From: UBA8752 sp002172485
Lineage (GTDB): Bacteria > Bacteroidota > Bacteroidia > Flavobacteriales_D > Sanyastnellaceae
Direction of reading: 5' to 3'
DNA: 64,000 nucleotides
NCBI GenBank assembly: GCA_042089915.1
Contig: JBELJZ010000009.1
Coordinates: forward strand, 25,632 to 89,631
Part shown: piece after piece, positions 24,359-32,288 of the stretch
Position numbering within the stretch: the first letter of the stretch is position 1
Layout: every line of letters begins with the position of its first letter
Notes under the pieces: generated by a model
What the model was told of the DNA's origin: nothing
Databases searched by the model: none
The model's input: the letters and a program-made list of their open reading frames with translations, nothing else
Program-made: the position numbers and the translations under genes

Positions 24359-26011
24359 TCAGTGCCCTTTCAAAGCAGACTTGAGCGCCTGCGACCCCGG
24401 CGTCCAGTCTGCGCTGCCCTCACCGGAGCCCAACTGTTTGGCCAATGCCTTTCCCAATTCCACGCCCCATTGGTCATAGCTGAAGACATTCCACAGAATC
24501 CCTTCCAAGAAAATCTTATGCTCATGAGCGGCGATAATGGCGCCCAACGCATGCGCATCGAGGCGCTCTCCCAACATGAATGAAGAGGGACGCGCTCCGC
24601 CAAAGGTTCTATGGGGTGCAATGCGGGCCACCTCTTCCGGGGTCGCTCCCGCGTTGCGCATCTCCTGCTCCACTTCATCCTGGCCGCGTCCCTTACAAAA
24701 TGCCTCCGCTTGGGCAAGTGCGTTGTCCAGAAGCAACCCATGCATGTGCTCATCTCGTCCCATGGATTCTCGAATCGCAATGAAGTCCACAGGGTGAATG
24801 CCCGTGCCCTGGTGCAACAACTGGTGGAATGCATGTTGGCCATTGGTACCAGGTTCACCCCACACTACGGGATGGGTGGTCCAATTCACCGGTTTTCCAT
24901 CTCGGCCGACGGCCTTGCCATTGGACTCCATTTCCGCCTGCTGGAGGTAAGCTGGAAGGCGGTGAAGCGCTTGCGCATAGGGCAGCACGACCCGGCTCGT
25001 GTGACCCAGCACATTGGCATTCCAGATTTCAATCAGGGCCAGATGCAAGGGGACATTGACGTCGGCCTCCGCCTCGACAAAATGGCGGTCCATGTCGCGT
25101 GCCCCGCGGAGCAGCTCCCTGAAAGCGGCTGCACCGGAACCCAGTGCGATCGCCAATCCCACGGGCCCCCACAGGGAAAACCGACCACCGACCCAATTGT
25201 CGAAACCGAACACCCGATCCGACGCGATGCCCATCTGTGCTGCCCCCTCCACATTGGAAGAGACGGCAGCCAAGTGGCGCCCGGCATTTTCACCCAGTGC
25301 CGACTTCAACCAGGACAGGGAACGGCGTGCATTGGCCATGGTTTCCTGCGTGGTGAATGTCTTGGACACGACCACCACCAGGGTGCGCTGGGGATCCAGT
25401 CCCTGCAACGCGGCATCGAGGTGGAATGGATCCACGTTGCTCACGAAGCGCACATCCAGCGGCGCCCCCTCCTTCATGCGAAACGGCGCCAAGGCCTCAT
25501 GGACCATCACCGGGCCGAGATCAGAGCCTCCGATGCCGATGTTGATGACGTGGGTGAAGCGCGCGCCATCCGAAGCGGCACACCTCCCCTCCCGCACATC
25601 CTCCGCAAAACCGAGGAAAGCTTCCCGCGTATCGAGGACATCGGGCATCACAGGCTGTCCCGCCACGGTAAATCTGTCCGAGGCTTCTCCACGAAGTGCC
25701 ATGTGGAGGACGGCGCGCCCTTCGGTCTCGTTGATGGGTGCGCCGGAGAATTGACGGTCCCGTTGAACCGACCACCTCGCATCCTCCGCCACGGATTTCA
25801 GTGCCGACCATGCGGCACCGTCCAACAGCTGCTTGGTGAAGTCAAAGCGCCAGGACATGCCCTCGGGCCGAAGGACCCAACGGTCCACCCGCCCGGCTTC
25901 AGACTGCAATCCCTGCAGGCCTGTGGACTTCAGTCGAGCGGCATGCGCGTGCAATCCGTGACGATCCAGCGCGTCCCCGAAGTCGAACGGGGTCAAGACA
26001 TCCTGCTCCAT
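24359..26011 (-). CDS. pgi: glucose-6-phosphate isomerase
   Basis: 550 residues. It interconverts glucose-6-phosphate and fructose-6-phosphate in glycolysis and gluconeogenesis. The PGI signatures are clear: NWVGGRFSLWGPVGLA with the catalytic region, INIGIGGSDLGPVMVHEAL for phosphate binding, WGEPGTNGQHAFHQLLHQG with the catalytic Glu and His, and KIFLEGILWNVFSYDQWGVE near the C-terminus. Its start lies 10 bases after the stop of fbaA with no promoter motif between, so the two glycolytic genes form an operon. Length is normal. Confidence 0.97.
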   Translation of the reverse strand: MEQDVLTPFDFGDALDRHGLHAHAARLKSTGLQGLQSEAGRVDRWVLRPEGMSWRFDFTKQLLDGAAWSALKSVAEDARWSVQRDRQFSGAPINETEGRAVLHMALRGEASDRFTVAGQPVMPDVLDTREAFLGFAEDVREGRCAASDGARFTHVINIGIGGSDLGPVMVHEALAPFRMKEGAPLDVRFVSNVDPFHLDAALQGLDPQRTLVVVVSKTFTTQETMANARRSLSWLKSALGENAGRHLAAVSSNVEGAAQMGIASDRVFGFDNWVGGRFSLWGPVGLAIALGSGAAAFRELLRGARDMDRHFVEAEADVNVPLHLALIEIWNANVLGHTSRVVLPYAQALHRLPAYLQQAEMESNGKAVGRDGKPVNWTTHPVVWGEPGTNGQHAFHQLLHQGTGIHPVDFIAIRESMGRDEHMHGLLLDNALAQAEAFCKGRGQDEVEQEMRNAGATPEEVARIAPHRTFGGARPSSFMLGERLDAHALGAIIAAHEHKIFLEGILWNVFSYDQWGVELGKALAKQLGSGEGSADWTPGSQALKSALKGH

Positions 26012-26021
26012 CCGAGGTCCA

Positions 26022-27092
26022 TCAGGCGCGGTTGCGTCCCACGCAGTTGAGGTCCTCGAAGGCCTGCGTCAGGCGCTGAACGAAGAACTGTTCGCCTTGG
26101 CGAAGCCAAACCCGCGGATCGTACTTCTTCTTGTTGGGCTGGTCCGCGCCTTCGGGGTTGCCGATCTGGGTCTGCAGGTAGGCGCTGTTCTCCGACACGT
26201 AATCCCGGACCCCGCTGAGAAAGGCCCATTGCATGTCGGTGTCGATGTTCATTTTGACGGCACCATAGGAGATGGCTTCGCGAATTTCCTCGACACTGCT
26301 GCCGGATCCGCCATGGAAGACAAAGTCCACTGGGCGAGGGCCTGTGCCGTGCTTCGCAGCGATGTGCTCCTGGCTGTTCTTCAGAATAACCGGGGTCAAC
26401 TCCACATTGCCCGGCTTGTAGACCCCGTGCACGTTACCGAAGGCCGCGGCCACGGTGAACTGATCGCTGACGGCCCCGAGCTTCTCGTAGGCATAGGCCA
26501 CCTCTTCCGGTTGGGTGTACAGGTGCTTGGCGTCGATGTCCGTGTTGTCCACGCCATCTTCTTCCCCACCCGTCACGCCGAGCTCAATCTCGAGGAACAT
26601 GCCCAGCGGCGCCATGCGCTTGAGGTACTCGACGCAGGTCGCAATGTTCTCCTCAATGGGCTCCTCGCTCAGGTCAATCATGTGCGAAGAGAACAGCGGC
26701 TGGCCGGTGGCCTTATGGAAGGCTTCACCGTGGTCGAGCAATCCGTCGATCCATGGGAGCAGTTGCCTGGCGCAGTGGTCGGTGTGCAACACGACCGGGA
26801 CGCCATAAGCCTCGGCCAAGGTGTGCACGTGGTGGGCTGCTGAGACACTGCCCAGCACCTGTGCCTTTTGGTCATCCAGTTTGAGCGATTTGCCCGCGTA
26901 GAAGGCGGCACCGCCATTGGACAATTGAACGATGACAGGCGACCCCACGGACGCTGCCGTTTCGAAGGTGGCGTTCAGGGAGTTGGTGCCAATGATGTTG
27001 ACGGCGGGCAAGGCGTAGCCACGGGCTTGGGCGTCAGCAAACAAGTCGGCCACTTCTTGGCCATGCAGGACACCGGAACGAAAACGGGACAT
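26022..27092 (-). CDS. fbaA: class II fructose-bisphosphate aldolase
   Basis: 356 residues, the length of the E. coli FbaA subgroup. It cleaves fructose-1,6-bisphosphate with a zinc ion. Seen are VLHTDHCARQLLPW with the first zinc ligands and the catalytic Asp, EIELGVTGGEEDGVDN with the catalytic Glu region, FGNVHGVYKPGNVEL and FHGGSGSS with the remaining His ligands, and NIDTDMQWAF for substrate binding. It leads the fbaA-pgi operon. A weak -7 element TACCTTGA lies at 27115-27122 with a predicted 17-nt leader. Confidence 0.96.
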   Translation of the reverse strand: MSRFRSGVLHGQEVADLFADAQARGYALPAVNIIGTNSLNATFETAASVGSPVIVQLSNGGAAFYAGKSLKLDDQKAQVLGSVSAAHHVHTLAEAYGVPVVLHTDHCARQLLPWIDGLLDHGEAFHKATGQPLFSSHMIDLSEEPIEENIATCVEYLKRMAPLGMFLEIELGVTGGEEDGVDNTDIDAKHLYTQPEEVAYAYEKLGAVSDQFTVAAAFGNVHGVYKPGNVELTPVILKNSQEHIAAKHGTGPRPVDFVFHGGSGSSVEEIREAISYGAVKMNIDTDMQWAFLSGVRDYVSENSAYLQTQIGNPEGADQPNKKKYDPRVWLRQGEQFFVQRLTQAFEDLNCVGRNRA

Positions 27093-27114
27093 GGGGTCGA
27101 TTGATTTATGGCGC

Positions 27115-27122
27115 TCAAGGTA
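27115..27122 (-). promoter_or_regulatory. weak -7 element TACCTTGA for fbaA-pgi
   Basis: Minus-strand TACCTTGA in the 95-base gap upstream of fbaA; the last base departs from the consensus. No TTG at the expected -33 distance. Confidence 0.3.
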
Positions 27123-27187
27123 GCTTCCGCGAAGTGGAGGGCCTCACCTGAACCCCTCGGTTTTTCAGGGTTTTTCGGACAAAAGGG

Positions 27188-27742
27188 TCAACGGTGTGCC
27201 TCCGCCCCCAACTCAAGGGCCCGAATGAATTCCGACTCGGAGAACGTCAGCCATTTTGCGGCTTCCCCAGCGGGTCCTGACCACTGGCTTTCAGGATGCA
27301 AGCGAATCAGTTCAGCATAGGCCTTGAGCGCCCCCACCGTGTCCTGCAACGCGACTTCTCTGGTGAGGCCCACCCTGAACATGGCTTCCGCGGCCAACTC
27401 CCCGTTGGCTCCTCCCCCCACAACGTCGATCCACTGTTGAATGGCGGCTACGGCGTCGCCCTTTCCAAGGAGCAAATCCGCCCGTCGCATGCCGAAATGC
27501 AGTGACAAGCTGTCCCCGTGGTGGGCGTTGATGTAAGTGGCGTAATCCCGAAGCAGGGACTGCACCAAATGCGTGGCCTCATCCGACACCTCCAAGGCTT
27601 CCTCCTGAAGCAGGGGGGCCAATTCTTGCTCTGTTTTGGCGATGCGCAAAGCGACCTCCTCCCCTTCAGGACGCGCACCGCAAGCATACAATGCCACCAG
27701 AAGGACCCCGCCTGCCATCCTGCATGGCCCACGACGACTCAT
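27188..27742 (-). CDS. TPR-like lipoprotein of unknown function
   Basis: 184 residues. The N-terminus MSRRGPCRMAGGVLLVALYACGARP is a lipoprotein signal with lipobox LYAC. The mature part is helical and Ala/Glu-rich with a TPR-like pattern (RRADLLLGKGDAVAAIQQWI, AAEAMFRVGLTREV, GALKAYAELIRLHPESQW), similar in style to BamD, YfgM or YbgF-type scaffold proteins. Its start overlaps the def stop by 4 bases, so it is translationally coupled to def. It probably sits in the periplasm on a membrane. The exact family is not assigned. Confidence 0.75.
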   Translation of the reverse strand: MSRRGPCRMAGGVLLVALYACGARPEGEEVALRIAKTEQELAPLLQEEALEVSDEATHLVQSLLRDYATYINAHHGDSLSLHFGMRRADLLLGKGDAVAAIQQWIDVVGGGANGELAAEAMFRVGLTREVALQDTVGALKAYAELIRLHPESQWSGPAGEAAKWLTFSESEFIRALELGAEAHR

Positions 27743-28314
27743 CGGCGGCCCTTCTTCGGGAATCGCATGGGGTAATCCGCAGGCACCTTGCCACCTGCAA
27801 TGTCCTTGAGTTTGCTCTGGAGCAATGTCTTCTTCAGGACCGGCGCGTAATCGGGAATCATGACCCCATCGAGGTGGTCATTCTCATGCTGGACAATGCG
27901 GGCGGCAATCCCGGAGAGGGCTTCCTCCCGCAAGACCCACTGCTCATCGTAGTACTCCACCTTGACGGAAACAGGTCGCTCCACAGGCTCCCGGACGCCC
28001 GGAATGGAGAGACAGCCTTCTTCCATGGAGGTCAGCTCTTCCGACTCTTCGAACAACACGGGATTGATCATGACGCGCTTGAAATCGCGACACCCGGGAT
28101 CGCCTTGGTCCCCTTCTCCGAATGGAGACCCATCGACGACGAACAACCGGAGAGACTGCCCAATCTGCGGGGCGGCCAGGCCCACGCCTTCAGCACGGTA
28201 CATGGTCTCCCACATGTCAGAAATGAGTTTTTGAAGCCCCTCCATGCCTTCCGACACATCTTCAGCTTCTTTTCGAAGGACGGGATCTCCGTAAGCCACT
28301 ACCGGTAACACCAT
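27739..28314 (-). CDS. def: peptide deformylase
   Basis: 191 residues from ATG 28314 (MVLPVVAYGDPVLR). It removes the formyl group from nascent proteins. All three deformylase motifs are present: GVGLAAPQIG, EGCLSIPG with the metal-binding Cys, and QHENDHLDG with the two His ligands and the catalytic Glu. An 8-codon extension to 28338 would overlap the divergent ribB promoter and is not needed. CAACTTTG starts 13 nt before the ATG. It is coupled to the downstream lipoprotein gene and divergent from ribB, with 49 bases between starts. Confidence 0.96.
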   Translation of the reverse strand: MVLPVVAYGDPVLRKEAEDVSEGMEGLQKLISDMWETMYRAEGVGLAAPQIGQSLRLFVVDGSPFGEGDQGDPGCRDFKRVMINPVLFEESEELTSMEEGCLSIPGVREPVERPVSVKVEYYDEQWVLREEALSGIAARIVQHENDHLDGVMIPDYAPVLKKTLLQSKLKDIAGGKVPADYPMRFPKKGRR

Positions 28315-28319
28315 GGGTG

Positions 28320-28327
28320 CAAAGTTG
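28320..28327 (-). promoter_or_regulatory. -7-like element CAACTTTG for def
   Basis: Minus-strand CAACTTTG, one mismatch to TAnnTTTG, followed by CACCC and ATG 28314. It starts 13 nt before the start codon. Confidence 0.35.
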
Positions 28328-28351
28328 CAGACTTCCACCCATTCCCCGGCC

Positions 28352-28359
28352 TACCTTTG
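28352..28359 (+). promoter_or_regulatory. -7 element TACCTTTG for ribB
   Basis: Exact TAnnTTTG match, followed by TCCC and ATG 28364. The T is exactly 12 nt before the start codon, the clearest case in the window of a promoter coupled to a start codon. Confidence 0.6.
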
Positions 28360-28363
28360 TCCC

Positions 28364-29509
28364 ATGAATGAGCAGACCAGGAGCCTGGACCGCATCGAGG
28401 ATGCCATCGAGGACATTCGCCAGGGGAAACTGATCATCGTCGTGGATGATGAGGATCGGGAAAACGAAGGTGATTTCGTGGCGGCAGCCCGCCATGCCAC
28501 ACCAGAGCTCATCAACTTCATGGCCGTGGAAGGCCGTGGGCTCATCTGCGCCCCACTGATTGAAGACCGTTGCGACGAACTGGACCTGGAACTGATGGTC
28601 AATCGGAACAACGCCGCGTTCGAGACCCCTTTCACGGTGAGCGTGGACCTCGTCGGTCATGGCTGCACCACCGGAATCTCGGCCGCAGACCGGGCCAAGA
28701 CGGTGCAGGCCTTGATCGCCCCGGAGACGCGCCCGGAAGAACTGGGACGCCCTGGACACATCTTCCCCCTCCGCGCTCGAAAAGGCGGGGTACTGCGCCG
28801 CGCAGGCCACACTGAAGCCGCCATTGACCTGGCCCGACTTGCCGGCTTGGAGCCGGCGGGCGTGATTGTGGAGATCATGAACCCGGACGGCACGATGGCC
28901 CGGCTTCCCGAGTTGCTGGACATGGCAGACCGCATGGGCCTGCGCATCGTGTCCATTGAAGACTTGATCGCTTACCGCCTCGAAAACGACACGCTCATCG
29001 AGCGGACGGGCGCGCGCACAGTGGACACCGAACACGGCAAGTTCACCATGATCACGTACCGTCAAACCACGAGCGACGATGAGCATTTCGCCTTGATTCG
29101 CGGTGAATGGAGTGAAGGGGAAGACATCCCGGTTCGGGTCCATGCCAGCCAACCGCGGTTTGACCTCCTCGACAGCAGCACTTTCGGAAAAGGCCAAACC
29201 CTTCGATTGGCACTCGATCGGCTCGGCAACATGGACAAAGGAGCCCTCATTTATCTGGAGAACGGATCCAGCCCTTGGTCAGACGTCCATGCCTTGCCCG
29301 AAGAAAAGCCGCATGCAGATCCGACCCACCTCGGGGTCAGCGAGGCTGAACTCAAGCGACGCCATGGCCGCACCTATGGCCTCGGCGCTCAAATTCTCCG
29401 GGATCTGGGAATTCGGCGGCTGAAGTTGATCAGTGACACAGCCAAGGTCACGAAGGGGATGTCCCTTTATGGCATCGAAATCACCCAAGTGGTCCCGCTG
29501 CGCATCTGA
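28364..29509 (+). CDS. ribB: 3,4-dihydroxy-2-butanone 4-phosphate synthase fused to a degenerate GTP cyclohydrolase II-like domain
   Basis: 381 residues. The N-terminal half (1-205) is an intact RibB: VVDDEDRENEGDF binds metal and substrate, HGCTTGISAADRA and GHIFPLRA follow, and HTEAAIDLARLAG and EIMNPDGTMAR close the domain. It makes the four-carbon unit of riboflavin from ribulose-5-phosphate. The C-terminal half aligns in outline with RibA (VRVH at 257-260, RTYGLGAQILRDLGIRRLKL, late LYGIE), but the zinc and catalytic motif is replaced by ASQPRFDLLDSSTFGKG, with no Cys, and RQEGRGIGL is replaced by ENGSSPWSD. It therefore resembles the RibBX type with a non-catalytic second domain. The stand-alone ribA at 14151-14729 supplies the missing activity. 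It starts at ATG 28364, not at the in-frame codon 51 bases upstream. Confidence 0.93.
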   Translation: MNEQTRSLDRIEDAIEDIRQGKLIIVVDDEDRENEGDFVAAARHATPELINFMAVEGRGLICAPLIEDRCDELDLELMVNRNNAAFETPFTVSVDLVGHGCTTGISAADRAKTVQALIAPETRPEELGRPGHIFPLRARKGGVLRRAGHTEAAIDLARLAGLEPAGVIVEIMNPDGTMARLPELLDMADRMGLRIVSIEDLIAYRLENDTLIERTGARTVDTEHGKFTMITYRQTTSDDEHFALIRGEWSEGEDIPVRVHASQPRFDLLDSSTFGKGQTLRLALDRLGNMDKGALIYLENGSSPWSDVHALPEEKPHADPTHLGVSEAELKRRHGRTYGLGAQILRDLGIRRLKLISDTAKVTKGMSLYGIEITQVVPLRI

Positions 29510-29533
29510 TTCGCCCACAAAACATGGGACAAG

Positions 29534-29562
29534 AAAAAACCCGGCCGAGCGCCGGGTTTTTT
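29534..29562. terminator. bidirectional terminator between ribB and rpmE2
   Basis: AAAAAACCCGGC (29534-29545), loop CGAGC, GCCGGGTTTTTT (29551-29562). A 12-bp symmetrical stem with a T tract on both strands serves the two convergent genes. Confidence 0.9.
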
Positions 29563-29582
29563 CTTTCTGGGCTGTCCCAGCC

Positions 29583-29837
29583 TCACTTTTTGTGCTTGGC
29601 GTAACGGGTACGGAACTTGTCGATCCGTCCTGCGGTGTCCACCAAAGTATTCTTCCCCGTGTAGAACGGGTGGCTCGCAGAGCTCACCTCCACTTTAATG
29701 ACAGGGTACTCATTGCCGTCCTCCCACTGCTCGGACTCTTTGCTCTCCGCGCAGCTCTTTCCAAGGAAACGCCAATCCGCGGTCAAATCCTTGAAAATGA
29801 CCGTGCGGTAGTTCTCGGGGTGGATGCCTTCTTTCAT
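29583..29837 (-). CDS. rpmE2: 50S ribosomal protein L31 type B
   Basis: 84 residues. The start MKEGIHPENYRTVIFKDLTA and the late SSASHPFYTGKN segment are typical of L31. The CxxC zinc pairs of the type A form are absent, which marks it as the type B (zinc-independent) form. The gene stands alone between the terminator shared with ribB and a well-formed promoter (TTG, 20 nt, TATTTTTG), with a leader of about 15 nt. In other bacteria type B L31 replaces the zinc form under zinc limitation; whether a type A copy exists here cannot be seen. Confidence 0.96.
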   Translation of the reverse strand: MKEGIHPENYRTVIFKDLTADWRFLGKSCAESKESEQWEDGNEYPVIKVEVSSASHPFYTGKNTLVDTAGRIDKFRTRYAKHKK

Positions 29838-29856
29838 GAAATCAGAATTGGGTCGG

Positions 29857-29887
29857 CAAAAATAGCCGAAACGAATCTTTCATCCAA
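29857..29887 (-). promoter_or_regulatory. complete -33/-7 promoter for rpmE2
   Basis: Minus strand: TTG at 29885-29887, exactly 20 nt, then TATTTTTG at 29857-29864, an exact TAnnTTTG. The predicted transcript start is near 29852. Confidence 0.7.
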
Positions 29888-29967
29888 CCCCCTTTTGTTT
29901 CTGCGTGTTTTCGGCCACAAGCGAGCGAATCAACAACCCGAATTGGAAAACATTGACACCAATCTGA

Positions 29968-29998
29968 TTGAAGGCCCCTTCACTCCCCTGTAACTTCG
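29968..29998 (+). promoter_or_regulatory. complete -33/-7 promoter for a candidate small RNA
   Basis: TTG at 29968-29970, exactly 20 nt, then TAACTTCG at 29991-29998, the same spacing as the rpmE2 promoter. The predicted transcript start is near 30003. No start codon with a matching gene follows before the terminator at 30063-30100. Confidence 0.6.
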
Positions 29999-30002
29999 TT
30001 CT

Positions 30003-30100
30003 GGTTTTAAGTGAGAAGGTCAGCTACGGCTGACTGAGCATCAAGTGATAATTTGGTTAAGTAGTCCCGTGGTGAAACGTCACCGCGGGACTTTTCTTTT
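30003..30100 (+). ncRNA. candidate small RNA, about 95 nt
   Basis: The 341-base gap between rpmE2 and the SPOR-like gene contains a promoter, then about 95 nt, then a very strong intrinsic terminator, with no open frame of note. Inside is a perfect hairpin GTCAGC-TACG-GCTGAC near 30020-30035 with a UACG (UNCG-type) loop, then an AU-rich single-stranded stretch (AAGTGATAATTTGG) and the terminator hairpin. This is the layout of a free-standing regulatory RNA. It could instead be an attenuated leader of the gene at 30179, but that gene has its own -7 element next to its start codon. I do not recognise a known RNA family. Confidence 0.55.
30063..30100 (+). terminator. strong intrinsic terminator of the candidate small RNA
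   Basis: A 13-bp stem AGTCCCGTGGTGA (30063-30075), loop AACG, TCACCGCGGGACT (30080-30092, one T-G pair), then TTTTCTTTT. No protein-coding gene lies upstream on this strand within 500 bases, so it must end some other transcript. Confidence 0.85.
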
Positions 30101-30166
30101 GGGCCCATTCACAACCTGCTGTCGACAGTGCATTCCATTCAGTCCGAATACAACCTCCTTCACAAG

Positions 30167-30174
30167 TGAATTTG
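30167..30174 (+). promoter_or_regulatory. -7-like element TGAATTTG for the SPOR-like protein gene
   Basis: TGAATTTG, one mismatch to TAnnTTTG, followed by CAAT and GTG 30179. The T is exactly 12 nt before the start codon and supports the GTG start. Confidence 0.4.
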
Positions 30175-30178
30175 CAAT

Positions 30179-31315
30179 GTGCAGCGACTTTGGCTCCTCC
30201 TTCCACTTTTCGCGGTTGCGATTCTGGCTGCAGTTCCAGGGGGCGTGGTCATTGAAGGGACTTTGCACAGCACACCGACGCCTGGCAGCACCACCCCAGT
30301 GGACATCCGCATTCAAAAAGGCGGACTGGATTATTTCGGACGGCTTCTGATCCAAGCCCCCGAGGATTGCCGATTGGCCGCCGCAGATTTGCACGGCGGG
30401 CAGTTTCGCTGGGATGAACGGCAACATGTGGCCATCATCAGTTGGCTCAAGCTCCCTGATGCCCCCCAGTTTGACCTTCAACTTGACCTGATTGTGGAGC
30501 CCAACGCCGCTCCTCGGCATGAATCGTTAAGCTGGGAGTTCAGTTTCATCCGAAACAACGACCGCGAATCTGTCCGTCCCACTCCGTTGCTGTTTGACAT
30601 CGCTTCGGGCTCTGCCGATCAGGAGGCCACTGAATTGGATGCCCCGTCTCCGGGAGTCGTCACTGCGCGCCGCACGTGGTCGGGATTGGATGCGGAGTGG
30701 GAAGCTTCCATCGAATTGAACGGACTTCGCCCGGGTGGTTTTGTGAAACTCGAATTCCCATTGCCCCCTCGATGCCGGGTGGAAATCATGGAAGACGCTG
30801 GAAGCACCGTGCGCCGCGAATCCGGCTTCCTGACCTTTCTGTGGTTCGATTATCAGTACAGCGGGTGGGTGCGTTACAAAGTGGTCGAGTGCTCATTATC
30901 GCAGGCTCAAAAATCATCCGGAACATTATCCTTTGTGGATGGTGACGCGACTGTTGAGTTGCCCGTTATTGAAAGTGATTCGGAGTCTTTTCGTCCTGAA
31001 GTAGAGGAAACCCCCGGGGTGCAAAGCACTGATATTCAGTTTGAAGTACAGATAGCTGCCCTGAAAAATCGCAGGGTTACCGATTATTTCGACCGACAGT
31101 TAGACTTTCGTCAAGAAGTGAGAGAAGAACGTTTGGGCGACTGGGTGAAATACACCCATGGCGTCTTCACCGACTACTGGGAGGCCAGAGATCACAGAAA
31201 CAACCTCAGTGGAGCGTACAACTTCCAAGATGCTTTTGTGGTCGGTAGAAGAGAAGGAAAGCGCATTTCCACACAGGAAGCGCTGACGAGGACAGGCCAG
31301 AAGTGGATTCCTTGA
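30179..31315 (+). CDS. exported protein with C-terminal SPOR-like domain
   Basis: 378 residues from GTG 30179. A signal peptide (MQRLWLLLPLFAVAILAAVP) is followed by two beta-rich regions with segments such as GGLDYFGRLLIQAPEDC and RPGGFVKLEFPLPPRC. The last 95 residues read like a SPOR domain (IQFEVQIAALKNR, VREERLGDWVKYTHGVFTDY, EARDHRNNL, AFVVGRREGKRIS). SPOR domains bind glycan strands stripped of stem peptides at division sites. Acidic residues dominate the linker at about 255-285. xerD follows within 17 bases, so the two are likely cotranscribed. The match is by pattern only and the N-terminal family is unknown. Confidence 0.7.
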   Translation: MQRLWLLLPLFAVAILAAVPGGVVIEGTLHSTPTPGSTTPVDIRIQKGGLDYFGRLLIQAPEDCRLAAADLHGGQFRWDERQHVAIISWLKLPDAPQFDLQLDLIVEPNAAPRHESLSWEFSFIRNNDRESVRPTPLLFDIASGSADQEATELDAPSPGVVTARRTWSGLDAEWEASIELNGLRPGGFVKLEFPLPPRCRVEIMEDAGSTVRRESGFLTFLWFDYQYSGWVRYKVVECSLSQAQKSSGTLSFVDGDATVELPVIESDSESFRPEVEETPGVQSTDIQFEVQIAALKNRRVTDYFDRQLDFRQEVREERLGDWVKYTHGVFTDYWEARDHRNNLSGAYNFQDAFVVGRREGKRISTQEALTRTGQKWIP

Positions 31316-31331
31316 GCAACGAGTGCACAGC

Positions 31332-32288
31332 ATGAGCAGCGATCACAACAACAAGCGTCAAACCTCCCCCGGCAATGCGGGATGGGCGGCTTGTATGCGA
31401 GGTTTTCGCAGTTGGCTCGAACTCGAGCGCGGACTCAGCAACAACAGCGTAGAGGCTTATCTCAGGGATGTCCAGCGCTTGTCGTTCTATGCACAGAATC
31501 TCTCCAACCCAGGGTTTACTCCTGGGGAATTCGCACCGGAGCACATCGATGGGTTTGTGGCGCAGCTTTTCGATGAGGGGCTCAGCCGCAATTCCCAAAG
31601 CCGCATTCTCAGTGGCGTTCGAAATTTCTCCAAATACTTGCAGCTGGAGGGCATTCTCGAGCGAGATCCGCTTGAACTGATGGATTCACCCCGTCCGGAA
31701 CGCAAGTTGCCGGACGTGCTGAGCGTGGCTGAAATCCAAGCCATCATCGAAGCCATCGATTTGTCGCGCAAGGAGGGCATTCGGAACCGGGCCATCCTGG
31801 AGACCATGTACAGCTGCGGCCTCCGCGTCTCCGAGGTGGTGGGGTTGCGCATCAGCTGCATCGACGAAGTCGAAGGCATGGTCAAAGTCATCGGCAAAGG
31901 CAACAAAGAGCGGATCATCCCCATCGGAGAGCTCGCTTTGGACACCATCAGCCGATACATCCAGGAGTACCGCAACTTCGTGGACATCGAGCCTGGCTAT
32001 GAGGACACCCTGTTCCTCGGCCGACGGGGCCGAGAGCTGACTCGGCAAATGGTGTTCACCATGCTTCGGCGCACCACCCACGAAGCCGGCATTCGCAAAC
32101 AAGTGAGCCCGCACACGTTCCGCCACAGCTTCGCGACCCACTTGATGGAAAGCGGTGCGGACATCCGTGTGGTTCAGGAAATGCTCGGCCACAGCTCAGT
32201 CAGCACGACCGAAATCTACACCCATTTGGACCAACGGTTCCTTCGCGACCAAATGGAGCGCTTCCACCCGCGCAACGTGAAGGCGTGA
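31332..32288 (+). CDS. xerD: site-specific tyrosine recombinase XerD
   Basis: 318 residues from ATG 31332. It resolves chromosome dimers at dif with FtsK. An N-terminal SAM-like core-binding domain (FRSWLELERGLSNNSVEAYL) precedes the catalytic domain, whose six residues are all visible: Arg in YSCGLRVSEVVGL, Lys in GKGNKERIIPIG, HxxR in SPHTFRHSFATHLM, His in LGHSSVSTTEIYTHLD, with the nucleophile Tyr in the same segment. It is downstream of the SPOR-like gene and overlaps the following esterase gene by 4 bases. No dif-like site was seen nearby. Confidence 0.95.
   Translation: MSSDHNNKRQTSPGNAGWAACMRGFRSWLELERGLSNNSVEAYLRDVQRLSFYAQNLSNPGFTPGEFAPEHIDGFVAQLFDEGLSRNSQSRILSGVRNFSKYLQLEGILERDPLELMDSPRPERKLPDVLSVAEIQAIIEAIDLSRKEGIRNRAILETMYSCGLRVSEVVGLRISCIDEVEGMVKVIGKGNKERIIPIGELALDTISRYIQEYRNFVDIEPGYEDTLFLGRRGRELTRQMVFTMLRRTTHEAGIRKQVSPHTFRHSFATHLMESGADIRVVQEMLGHSSVSTTEIYTHLDQRFLRDQMERFHPRNVKA

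Noticed and set aside
24346..24364. Hairpin CACTGA-loop-TCAGTG at the pgi stop as a terminator
   Set aside because: The stem is only 6 bp, it covers the stop codon, and there is no T tract on the minus strand.
24611..26050. 479-codon plus-strand frame opposite pgi
   Set aside because: Shadow of pgi, whose motifs are complete.
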